DNA of 64,000 nt, taken from positions 434,001-498,000 of the forward strand of contig NZ_CP014308.1 of the NCBI RefSeq assembly GCF_001557535.2, in the 5' to 3' direction. The translations under genes and the position numbers were made by a program. Under the pieces are notes generated by a model. That model did not search any database, had not been told where the DNA came from, and worked only from the letters and a program-made list of their open reading frames with translations. This DNA is from Burkholderia sp. PAMC 26561 (GTDB lineage: Bacteria; Pseudomonadota; Gammaproteobacteria; Burkholderiales; Burkholderiaceae). Positions 29,923 through 38,169 of the stretch are shown here, piece by piece (the first letter of the stretch is position 1; the number at the start of each line of letters is the position of its first letter).

Positions 29923-30759
29923 TTAGACGATAAATTGCTGTTGCGTCCCGAGCCCATCGATACTTAGCTTGACTGTGTCACCCCGTTTGAGAAACTGCGG
30001 TGGCTTCATCCCCAAGCCCACACCTGATGGGGTGCCGGTAATGATGATGTCCCCCGGAAGCAAGGTCATGAACTGGCTCAGATAAGACACTATTTCAACG
30101 ACGGAGAAGATCATGTCTGCGGTATTGCTTTTCTGTCTGATATCGCCGTTGACCGAAAGCTCCATATTGAGCGTCTGCGGAGCTGGCATTTCGTCGCGTG
30201 TGACAAGCCACGGACCAACCGGTCCGAATGTATCGAAGCTTTTGCCTTTTCCCCACTGCCCGTTGCGCTTTGTCTGCCAATGCCGCTCCGAAACATCGTT
30301 GGCCAGACAGTAGCCCGCCACATGCTCGATTGCCGTGTCTGTACTGACGCGCCGGGCCACCGAGCCGATGACGATGCCTAGTTCCACCTCCCAGTCGCCC
30401 TGAAGCGCGTCTTCGGGCAAGACTGTGTCGTCGTTAGGGCCGCACAAGGAGGTAATCGCTTTCATAAAAACGACGGGTTCCGTCGGGATCTCCATGCCCG
30501 CCTCTTCAGCATGCTTGCGATAGTTGAGGCCAATCGCGATGAACTGCCGAACGCCGGCGACGGGAATGCCCACACGAGGCGTTCCTTCGACGCAGGGAAA
30601 TTGCTCAAGGTCGACAGCGTTGATCGCGCGTAAGCGCTCAGGGGACAGCCACTCCGAGGTCCAGTCTGTAACAAGTGTCGACAGGTCACGGATATGACCA
30701 TGCGCGTCGATCGCGCCTGGTTTCTCTTGGCCTTTCGGTCCGAATCGTAAAAGCTTCAT
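29923..30759 (-). CDS. Fumarylacetoacetate hydrolase family protein
   Basis: The 278-residue protein starts at ATG 30759 (MKLLRFGPKGQEKPG), preceded by GGAA. The open frame extends upstream, but that part overlaps the previous gene and is not conserved. The metal-binding acids are in GDWEVELGIVIG and ANDVSERHWQ, with IAIGLNYRKHAEE and IITGTPSGVGLGM as further family marks. FAH enzymes hydrolyse or isomerise ring-fission products, so it should act right after the extradiol dioxygenase encoded next. Confidence 0.88.
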   Translation of the reverse strand: MKLLRFGPKGQEKPGAIDAHGHIRDLSTLVTDWTSEWLSPERLRAINAVDLEQFPCVEGTPRVGIPVAGVRQFIAIGLNYRKHAEEAGMEIPTEPVVFMKAITSLCGPNDDTVLPEDALQGDWEVELGIVIGSVARRVSTDTAIEHVAGYCLANDVSERHWQTKRNGQWGKGKSFDTFGPVGPWLVTRDEMPAPQTLNMELSVNGDIRQKSNTADMIFSVVEIVSYLSQFMTLLPGDIIITGTPSGVGLGMKPPQFLKRGDTVKLSIDGLGTQQQFIV

Positions 30760-30805
30760 GGTAGGTTCCGACTTGATTGAGTAGTTGGAGAAGGTCCGCT
30801 CACAC

Positions 30806-31885
30806 TCACGCGTGCCAGCGCGGCAAGATTGCGGACGCATTGCCGCTCGCGATCCTGCGCCGCAGGTCTTCTGGCAACGCAAGTGCCTTGAACTGATCGA
30901 CAGCGTGGGAGACGGGGAAATAGCTATAGTCCGTGCCGAAAAGAAGATGGGTAGACGGCACGACCTTACGAACGAGATCGAATGCTTCAGGTGCGTAGGC
31001 CTGTGCACACTCGAAGTAAAGCTTCGCGAACTCGGCGTAGATGCCTTCGGGAAACAGCACTTTTAACCGGTCTGGGCCGACCGATTTCCAATCGGAGAAG
31101 CCTGCTATGCGTCCCAACAAAATGGGCATGACGCCGCCGCCGTGGCAGAAGATAAACTTGATGTCGGGTAGCCGTCTTGTCGTCTGCGATCCCCACAGAC
31201 TCAAAATTGTTCTCGCGGTGTTGGTCGGAAATTCGATCCAAGGTGCGGTTATTCCCGATGTTTCGTACGTCAGCGTCGCGGGCGTGCAGCACGGAGCTTG
31301 AGCCGGATGGACATATACGACCGCTTTACGGCGATTCAGCTCTTCGAAAATCGGTTCAAACTTCGGATCGCCCAGCCACGCGTCCTGGTAGTTCGTCACC
31401 AGACCGATACCATCCGCCTTCAGGACGTCGAACGCATACTCGATCTCTCTCAAAGAACCTTCAACATCGTTCATTGGGATTGAGGCGAACAATCCGAATC
31501 GACCGGGATGATCGACGCAATACTGCGTGCTCCACTCGTTCGTCTTGCGCGCCCTCGCCCGGCCGTCCGCGGCGTTGGTTTCCGGAATGGCCCCTGCGAA
31601 CGCGATAGCGGTGTCTACGCCGTTACGATCAAGTTGATCGACGGCCATTTGAATCGACCACGGACTGCCATCGACATTCTTGAAACTCGGTTCAAAATGA
31701 TGATGTACATCGATCATACGTTGCGGCCGGACAGCAGCTCGCGCGAGAGCCGGAAGCGCGGCCGATGCAGCGAGACCTGCTGATGCTGCCAGGAATTGCC
31801 TCCTTCCAAAACTCGGCGTTGCGCAACAAGCGCACTGGTAGTTGCTGGACGATTGGTTCATCCCGGATTTTTTTGTTGCCTTCAC
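30806..31885 (-). CDS. Tat-exported amidohydrolase (decarboxylase-like)
   Basis: The best start is GTG 31885, five bases after AGGAG, giving 359 residues; the frame further upstream overlaps the preceding gene. A twin-arginine signal (FGRRQFLAASAGLAASAALP) precedes the TIM barrel. Metal and catalytic residues are DVHHHFEP, VYVHPAQ, FIFCHGGG and LLFGTDYSYFP. This subgroup includes aromatic acid decarboxylases (ACMSD, gamma-resorcylate and 6-methylsalicylate decarboxylases). Export is unusual for such an enzyme. It is paralogous to the next gene upstream. Confidence 0.8.
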   Translation of the reverse strand: MKATKKSGMNQSSSNYQCACCATPSFGRRQFLAASAGLAASAALPALARAAVRPQRMIDVHHHFEPSFKNVDGSPWSIQMAVDQLDRNGVDTAIAFAGAIPETNAADGRARARKTNEWSTQYCVDHPGRFGLFASIPMNDVEGSLREIEYAFDVLKADGIGLVTNYQDAWLGDPKFEPIFEELNRRKAVVYVHPAQAPCCTPATLTYETSGITAPWIEFPTNTARTILSLWGSQTTRRLPDIKFIFCHGGGVMPILLGRIAGFSDWKSVGPDRLKVLFPEGIYAEFAKLYFECAQAYAPEAFDLVRKVVPSTHLLFGTDYSYFPVSHAVDQFKALALPEDLRRRIASGNASAILPRWHA

Positions 31886-31934
31886 GGCGTCTCCTGTTTC
31901 TCTTTTGTTTTTAGACGTTTCACTCGGCGGTACG

Positions 31935-33152
31935 CTACTGATTTCCGCCCCGAGCAAATCGGGGAAACAATGCAAGGGCGTTGTCACGCATGAAGTCACG
32001 ATGCATTGCGGCGGACATCAGAGGTGTTACGTCCAGTTTTTGCGCAAGATCAGCGACTAATGGTTCAGGCGTGTACGGCCAGTCGCTTCCGTACATGATG
32101 TGCTTGGGATCAGCGATCTCGAGAAGCGGCAAAATCTGGCGTGGCAAAGGAAAGCCGGCAAGGTCGTAATACAGACCGCGAAGCGTCTCGTAGAACCGTG
32201 CACTGTCCAGCGGCCTAGGCAGTCCGAGCGCGGGCGCCAATCCTGCGACCCGGTCGGCGAGCACCGGAATCGTAGCGCCTGCATGCGGCACGATAATTTT
32301 CAGATTTGGAAAACGGTCCAGGGTGCCCGAGAGAATCAGGTTAAAGACGGCACGAGTGGTTTCGAACATGAATTCGAGCATTGGAAATGGATATCCAATC
32401 GGCGGGAGCGCCGTGGGATCGCTACAGCATGGGCAATGCGGGTTGGTCGGGTGGATGAAAACCTTTGCGTGCCGACGGTTGAGCTCCTCGAAGACAGGAT
32501 CGAGCTTTCTATCACCGAGGTATATCCCGTTGTGGTTGCTTTCCACTACAACGCCGTCGACATTCAACGTATCGAACGCGTAGCTGATCTCTGCAAGCGA
32601 CCCATCGATATCTGGCAGTGGCATGGAGGCGAACATGCCGAAGCGTGTTGGATGCGAGCTTGTCGCCTTCGCACCTTCGTCGTTCACATACCGGGCAAGC
32701 TTGCGTGCAGCGGCGTCGTCACCAAAATGCAGCCCCGGTGCGGAGATGGAAAGAATGGCGACGTCGATCCCCACGCGATCCATCATTCTCAAAGCTTGTT
32801 CCACGCTCCAGGCGGGAATACCGGGCATGCCGGACGGTTTTGAATGACCCGCAGCGGCAAGAGCTGCACGGTACTGCTCGGGCAGGTAGTGAGCATGCAC
32901 GTCGAAACGCCCTGTATTCGCTTTCGCGGTCGGCTCTTTCGCGGCGTCGGCACCTGATGCAACCTCTGACGCGAATCCCGTTGCTCCGAATGACGAAGCT
33001 GCAGCGCCCAACATGCCGGCAACCAACGCTCGCCGCCGGGGCCACATGTCATCCGGAAATGATCGCTCCTCCCTCGTCAAGTTGAGCGCGCGTTCGTTTA
33101 ACGATCCTTGTGTGCGTGTAGTGGTGCGAGATTGCGTTACTTTAAAATTCAT
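31935..33152 (-). CDS. Tat-type amidohydrolase, 6-methylsalicylate decarboxylase-like
   Basis: The start at ATG 33152 (GGAGAAG upstream) gives 405 residues. The N-terminus has WPRRRALVAGMLGAAASSF, a twin-arginine-like export signal. The barrel shows RFDVHAHYLPEQYR, SISAPGLHFGDDAAARKLAR, VFIHPTNPHC, IIVPHAGATIPVL and MYGSDWPYTPEPL, closely matching known 6-methylsalicylate decarboxylases. It probably removes a carboxyl group from a phenolic acid ahead of ring hydroxylation. It sits 49 bp before its paralogue, within the operon. Confidence 0.8.
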   Translation of the reverse strand: MNFKVTQSRTTTRTQGSLNERALNLTREERSFPDDMWPRRRALVAGMLGAAASSFGATGFASEVASGADAAKEPTAKANTGRFDVHAHYLPEQYRAALAAAGHSKPSGMPGIPAWSVEQALRMMDRVGIDVAILSISAPGLHFGDDAAARKLARYVNDEGAKATSSHPTRFGMFASMPLPDIDGSLAEISYAFDTLNVDGVVVESNHNGIYLGDRKLDPVFEELNRRHAKVFIHPTNPHCPCCSDPTALPPIGYPFPMLEFMFETTRAVFNLILSGTLDRFPNLKIIVPHAGATIPVLADRVAGLAPALGLPRPLDSARFYETLRGLYYDLAGFPLPRQILPLLEIADPKHIMYGSDWPYTPEPLVADLAQKLDVTPLMSAAMHRDFMRDNALALFPRFARGGNQ

Positions 33153-33195
33153 CGTCTTCTCCAATGACCCACCGCGCACTTCTGCGAGTGCGGGA

Positions 33196-33708
33196 TTACC
33201 AACAATCGTTGTTGACCGTCCACCCGGCCGCAGGTGCATGCGCCTCGACTTGTTTGTACTTGCCGCTGAAAAAGACCAAGGGCTTGCGTTGCTCGCCTAG
33301 TTGCAGGCCTTCGATCTGCGCTACATAAAGCAAGTGGTCACCGGCCTCGTGAATTGCGGTTGTTCTAGCGACGATGTGCGCCAGGCTTCCGACGATCAAT
33401 GGTGTCTCTTCACTGAATGTGTACGGCACGTTCAGCGTTTCGTCACGCTTGCCGCCGAAATGCGCACTGACGGCCTGTTGGTGCTCAGCGAGGAAGTTCA
33501 CGCCGTAACGCACGCCTAAATGGACAATGTCGTTGAACCGGGACTGCTTCCTTACTGAGACAAGCACAAGCGGCGGCTCCATCGACACAGACATGAACGC
33601 ATTAGCCGTCATGCCGGCGGGTTTTCCCTCGGCAACATAGGTGATGACCGTCACACCCGTGGCGAACAAACCCATTACCGAGCGGAACAATCGGTTATCT
33701 AATTCCAT
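33196..33708 (-). CDS. Flavin reductase, partner of two-component monooxygenase
   Basis: The 170-residue protein of the HpaC/flavin reductase-like FMN-binding family shows FATGVTVITYVAEGKPAGMT, ANAFMSVSMEPPLVLVSV, FAVNFL-type (YGVNFLAEHQ) and a C-terminal FFSGKY. It supplies reduced flavin from NAD(P)H to the oxygenase encoded 27 bp upstream. No flavin-binding lesion is evident. The start has the usual MELDNRLFRSVMGLFATG form. Confidence 0.88.
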   Translation of the reverse strand: MELDNRLFRSVMGLFATGVTVITYVAEGKPAGMTANAFMSVSMEPPLVLVSVRKQSRFNDIVHLGVRYGVNFLAEHQQAVSAHFGGKRDETLNVPYTFSEETPLIVGSLAHIVARTTAIHEAGDHLLYVAQIEGLQLGEQRKPLVFFSGKYKQVEAHAPAAGWTVNNDCW

Positions 33709-33735
33709 TTCGGTATCCCTATGAATGGTCGGGCG

Positions 33736-34944
33736 TCAAACAAGTGGAGTTACCGTGTTTTCCACGCCCAGAAGCGCCTTTCCGTAGACCTCGATTCCCA
33801 CCGCAGGTAAAACGACGGCATGGCGAGCGGCCGTGTTCGAGTCTCGCCACATCCGCTGCAGAGGACTACCTTCAGCGAACGTGCCAGCGCCGTGCGCCGA
33901 GACAAGAATATTGATCGCATCGGTGATGTTCGTGACTACGACACCCGAATCGGCTCGCACACGGGCTCGAGTCAAATAGTCCAGTTTCTCGCCCCGCTGA
34001 GCGGCGTCGTCAATGTCTGCGGCGGCACGGTAAGCATGCAGGTGGGCCGTGTCAATCTTCAGCGCCGCCTCTGCAATTTGCGCCTGGAACATCACCGAAG
34101 AGGTCTGCTTTTCGAAAGTCGTATAGGCAATGTTTCGCTGAGAAGCCTTCTCGATGACGTACTTCAGCGCCGCGCGGCCTATGCCCAGTTGCGCTCCAAC
34201 CAGAACCAACGCAGCGACAGGCACGAATGGGCCCCGGTATTCGGCTTCGTCCTTAAATTCCGTCGGATAGTCGCTCGCGACTGCTGCGCGGATATCGAGC
34301 AGTCGGTGGTCGGGCACGAATACGTCCTTTGCCACCACGCAGTTGCTTCCGGATGCGCGCATTCCGACTGTGAACCAGGTGTCATCGATCGTAATGTCTG
34401 ACCGTGGCAGCAACGCAAGATATTGGCCAACGTAAGCGCCATTCTTGTCGTGCTCCATAACGCCCACTGTGACCCAGTCAGCATGCAAGCTACCCGAGGA
34501 CCAGAACCATTTCCCCGATACAACGAGGCCTCCTTCCACCCTGCGGCAGTCCTTGGACGGCGTAAATACGCCCGCTACGCGAGCGTTCGGGTTTGCACCG
34601 AATACGTCTTCTTGAGCTCGCTTGGGATACAGGCCTACAAACCATGCACACACATTCGTGAGTGCCGTGACCCATGCCGTACCAGCGCACGATTCAGCCA
34701 GAGCTGCCGTGACGTCCAGATGCGTTCGGAGCGACTGTTGGTAGCCCCCGAAACGTTTCGGAACCATCAGGCGGAACAACCCGGCCTCGCTGATGGCATC
34801 GATGTTGTCTTGGTGCGCCCGACGATCTTGCTCTGACTTCAGCGCGTTCAGTGACAACAACGGTCCGAGCGCGCGAGCCCGATCGATAAGTTCGTCCGAA
34901 GTAGGTTCAGACTGTCGTGGCACAGCTTGTAGTTGAGCGGTCAT
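33736..34944 (-). CDS. Flavin-dependent monooxygenase, acyl-CoA dehydrogenase fold (HsaA-like)
   Basis: The 402-residue oxygenase belongs to the class D flavin monooxygenases. It has an N-terminal helical domain with ISEAGLFRLMVPKRFGGYQQ, a central beta domain (VSGKWFWSSGSLHADWVTVG) and a C-terminal helical bundle (SAHGAGTFAEGSPLQRMWRD). These hydroxylate phenolic rings with FADH2 or FMNH2 from a reductase, here the next gene. It is the first gene of the eight-gene operon and is divergent from a TetR gene. Confidence 0.85.
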   Translation of the reverse strand: MTAQLQAVPRQSEPTSDELIDRARALGPLLSLNALKSEQDRRAHQDNIDAISEAGLFRLMVPKRFGGYQQSLRTHLDVTAALAESCAGTAWVTALTNVCAWFVGLYPKRAQEDVFGANPNARVAGVFTPSKDCRRVEGGLVVSGKWFWSSGSLHADWVTVGVMEHDKNGAYVGQYLALLPRSDITIDDTWFTVGMRASGSNCVVAKDVFVPDHRLLDIRAAVASDYPTEFKDEAEYRGPFVPVAALVLVGAQLGIGRAALKYVIEKASQRNIAYTTFEKQTSSVMFQAQIAEAALKIDTAHLHAYRAAADIDDAAQRGEKLDYLTRARVRADSGVVVTNITDAINILVSAHGAGTFAEGSPLQRMWRDSNTAARHAVVLPAVGIEVYGKALLGVENTVTPLV

Positions 34945-35238
34945 TCAAGACTCCATGGTTATTCGGTTAAAGCAGGTAACGCTGGGCTGGCCCCTCTGCC
35001 CAGCGCTGTTCCATAGCGGAATAGCGGCGTATCAAGCGAGCCGTTGATGTGCTACGGCGCATAACGCTTTGGTTTCGTCGCCCAATAAACGCTTTTGTCA
35101 TTCCGACGAATTCGTTCAATCTATACTCATTCTCGTCTGAACTCAATCAACCTCAGGGCGGTACTTTCCCTTATCAAACAGGGCTTTATCGCGACGCCGT
35201 GTCATTATGATAAAATGTCATTTTGAGGAAGAACCCAA

Positions 35239-35972
35239 ATGCGAAAACCCGCCGAGGCATTGAAACAGCCCGCCCGTGACCACCGAATCGTTGTCGCGGA
35301 GAAAAAGCGCATGCTAATGCGCACACGACTCATTGATGCAACGATGCGGGTCTACGGAAACAGTGAGAACGCAACCCCGGTAATCGATGATGTGATCAGC
35401 GAGGCAAAGGTATCGCGGGGACCTTCTATAATTATTTCAACTCGCTTGACGAAGTTCTGATTGTGATCGGCCAAGATTTGAGCAATCAGATGACCACCGA
35501 AATTTTGCCGGTGTACAACGTACTAACCGAGCCATGGCAGCGATTTTCGGTCGGCTTCCGGCTTTTCCTCATTCGTGCATTGCTCGATCGCAAATGGGCC
35601 GGGTTTGTTACTCGCACAGCGGCCTGGGCGGAAGACTCCCTTGTCGCGCAATTTATGTCGCGTGACCTTGAGCATGGGAAAACGCAAGGCCAGTTCAACT
35701 TCGACGATGTCGAGGTTGCCGCAGATTTCTTGAAAGGTGCGTCGGCTCACGGAATTCAGGCCTTACGGATCGGGGTGAATCAGCCTGGCCGTTACATCGA
35801 CAATTCGGTGCGCATGGCGCTCGCGAGCCTGGGATGCAAAGAAGAACTTCGCGACAAGGGCGCAGATTTCTCCAAACTTTATTTGAAGGACTGGCTAAAC
35901 GGAAATTTGAAAGCAACGAGGCCGGCATGGGCGGGCCACGCAAACGTCGCTGTACGGCATGATCTATTTTGA
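35239..35972 (+). pseudogene. TetR family regulator, single-base frameshift
   Basis: From ATG 35239 (GAGGAAG upstream) the frame gives a TetR helix-turn-helix (RLIDATMRVYGNSENATPVI, then DDVISEAKVSRG) and breaks in CGGGGACC at about 35420. Restoring one G yields GTFYNYFNSLDEVLIVIGQD, and the ligand domain runs to 35972. The rest is clean, so a sequencing error is likely. It is divergent from the aromatic operon and is its probable repressor. TGTCATT occurs twice just upstream (about 35200-35222) and may belong to the operator. Confidence 0.75.
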
Positions 35973-36612
35973 TAGATCCGGCTACACAGACGTGGCTCAA
36001 AAACGTAAGGCGACACATAGAACGCCGGTGGGTTTGAACTGGCATAGTTAAAAGGGACAGACGTTGCCCGCGCTGCGCTTCGCGTGGTCGGTGGCGGCGA
36101 TAGCCTCCCCAATTAAATTACGGCCTCAGAACGCCCGGCACCTAGCATTGGCTGACGGATGTTGACGGCATCACTATTGCCAATACTGATCAGAGTGGAG
36201 GATTGCCTATCGTTGTGACCACGCTTTACGGAAGACTTTTGGTTATGTAAACCTATCGGAAAATGGACCCCATGCGGTTTGCGGTGAAACGTCAACGCCG
36301 TTGAGGCCAGGATCAGGACTCGCGCGTCTCAAGATCGAATCCGCTCCTCGACATCGACGATATAGCATTGCTACACTGTTTCGTAGTCGCACCTATTTAT
36401 TTCGACTCGCATCAAAAACAGATGTATTCCCGTGCGCCGGCGTTGGAAAGGATCATTAGCATCTCGAAACAACAGCAAGATTTTCAACGTCCTATGGTCG
36501 GTGACCCGAGTGTAATAGCGAATACGCAATTTTGCGTATTGTTGAGCTTGCGACACAAATCTACACTACATTCAGGGAAAGCCAATATCACTTCAACGCA
36601 CACGAGCATGCA
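35973..36612. other. Intergenic stretch upstream of the cupin gene
   Basis: No convincing gene. It contains a strong palindrome at 36521-36540 (separate entry). Small frames on both strands have no recognisable family or ribosome binding site. Confidence 0.4.
36521..36540. promoter_or_regulatory. Palindromic operator candidate upstream of cupin gene
   Basis: AATACGCAATTTTGCGTATT has two 9-bp arms that are exact inverted copies around a 2-bp centre. It lies 73 bp upstream of the cupin start codon, a usual place for a dimeric regulator. No regulator gene is next to it in the same arrangement, so the binder is unknown. Confidence 0.5.
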
Positions 36613-37038
36613 ATGACCACAGAACTCAAGACTCGCTTCTCTCACGTCAAACCAGGCGACACACATTTCCGTAGCGACGGCCTGCGCGACTTCTTCGCTT
36701 ACCGTGATCTCGGTATTTTGCAAGCGACGGGAGGAAAGGTAATTGCCCAACTCGTCAAAGCGAAGAACGCGCCCGAGGCAGGCACCGGCTGGCACATTCA
36801 TGAAGCCCAGTTTCACATCGTGCTGATGTTAAAGGGCTGGGCGCGTTTCATGTATGAGGACAAGCAGACCTTGGTCTCAGTCGGCGACTGCGTGCATCAG
36901 GCACCAGGTATCCGGCACTTCCTATTCGACTATTCTGAAGATATGGAATATCTTGAGGTTGTTGGCCCGGGAGATTTCACAAGCGTCGGTGTAAAGGGAC
37001 CGTGCGAAGTGCCTGCGCCGACGGCTTGGTCGCGATAG
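36613..37038 (+). CDS. Cupin domain protein
   Basis: From ATG 36613 (MTTELKTRFSHVKPGDTHFR) the protein has 141 residues; the frame upstream is not conserved. It is a single cupin: GWHIHEAQFHIVLMLKGWAR carries the first metal motif (HIH with E and H) and GDCVHQAPGIRHFLFDYSED the second. Such proteins may bind a metal and a small aromatic or organic acid. It is a single gene with no operon partner, and its role is unknown. Confidence 0.75.
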   Translation: MTTELKTRFSHVKPGDTHFRSDGLRDFFAYRDLGILQATGGKVIAQLVKAKNAPEAGTGWHIHEAQFHIVLMLKGWARFMYEDKQTLVSVGDCVHQAPGIRHFLFDYSEDMEYLEVVGPGDFTSVGVKGPCEVPAPTAWSR

Positions 37039-37667
37039 TCTTTTCACCGTCCCCCTGGCAAGCGCAGATACGCTTTGCACAAGCGTAGCGTGCCAGGCGA
37101 CCGAAACCAAACGAAGCCTTGGGTACACAGCCTGCGCTTGGCAAAGCGAACGGGCCAGCGGGCTCGCGCTTGCCAGAGCTCAAGCAACGTGTGCATTCCT
37201 GCCGAATCTCATCTCGCGCGCTCGCCGACTGCTTTGACTCGCCGATCTGCCTCCTCGGTTTGCCTTATCAGCAAGGTAGGACATCGGGGCGGGGAGCAGG
37301 TACGGTTACGGTGCCATCTTGTGAAGCAGGTCGGACGCTACGAGCGTTTGCGCCTTTGCGCAAGCGAAATGAGGCTTCGCGAAGTTTGCATCAGTGCCGA
37401 CTGGAATCATCTCATCGAGCTGGGTCGGCCGGCCGCCTTGCAGTATATGAACTGGTGATTCAGCCGACGTCGGCGGCCTGGCCGGCCATCACAGGCGATG
37501 AGCTTTACATAGAGATCGCGCTGTGACGGGCCAGGCGGCCGAAGGCTCATAATTGTTTAAGTAGTGACGATAAAAAATTACGATTCTGGGCACCGATCCC
37601 AGCGGCTTTTCACTGCTTAGCATGGCGGGAATACAGCCGCCATCTTGAATTTTGAATCAAGTTCAAA
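37039..37667. other. Gene-free stretch
   Basis: Two overlapping frames between 37075 and 37526 have no resemblance to known proteins and no ribosome binding site. The sequence is G+C-rich and looks like decayed coding DNA, but I cannot name a source. Confidence 0.3.
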
Positions 37668-37870
37668 TCATGGTTGCGGTCGGTTTTCGGCCTCCGTGTT
37701 GTATATAAAATATGGCGGCACTTCCGGCCCCCACAAACAAAGCGAATCCTCCGGCGAGAAGTCTCCTGCTGGCCACGTGTGCCCGGCACTAACAAAGTCG
37801 ATATCTGCGGACTATTCTGAGAACGATCCCCACGGATCCATTACATTAACTACCGCGTCCGTCACGGCTC
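37668..37870 (-). pseudogene. Remnant of an extradiol dioxygenase C-terminus
   Basis: The minus strand reads DPWGSFSE, stop, SADIDFVSAGHTWPAGDFSP then EDSLCLWGPEVPPYF. This lines up residue by residue with the end of the dioxygenase at 28916-29857 (DPWGSYAEYSFDIDFIPAGV, then DWPAADYLPEDSLYVWGPAV). The glutamate metal ligand is present, but a stop follows it. Only about 50-60 codons survive. It indicates a second, lost copy of the same type of ring-cleavage gene. Confidence 0.7.
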
Positions 37871-38102
37871 CAAGAAATGCGTCAATCGTTTCGGCGGCGG
37901 CGGATTGCGCAGGCTTTCGTCGTTGCGTAGATATGTTGCGTCGCTAGTAGCCCAATCATTCTACCGGCGTATCCCCTTTATTGGGGATGCCCGCCCTTAC
38001 GAAATCAGCTACATTTTGACCGCGACCGAAAAAAATAACCGGCGTGCGCGGGACGCCCCCAAAATTAAGTTATCCGAGGGCTTCGGCAGAACTTGAGAGA
38101 CC

Positions 38103-38131
38103 AAAGGCCCGCGTTAAGCGGGCCTTTTTTT
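38103..38131 (+). terminator. Rho-independent terminator
   Basis: GGCCCGC-GTTAA-GCGGGCC forms a perfect 7-bp stem followed by seven T residues. On the plus strand it would end a transcript coming from the left, but no convincing gene lies just upstream. It also faces the end of the amine oxidase relic on the other strand. Confidence 0.8.
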
Positions 38132-38169
38132 GTGGCAAGTTCCAACCGTGGGTCAAATATTGGCGAGAT

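Noticed and set aside
30760..31008. N-terminal extension of the FAH hydrolase
   Set aside because: It overlaps the end of the upstream amidohydrolase gene and lacks family similarity; MKLLRFG at 30759 is the standard start.
37905..38096. Small plus-strand gene ending before the terminator at 38103
   Set aside because: No ribosome binding site or family match; composition is ordinary for intergenic DNA here.
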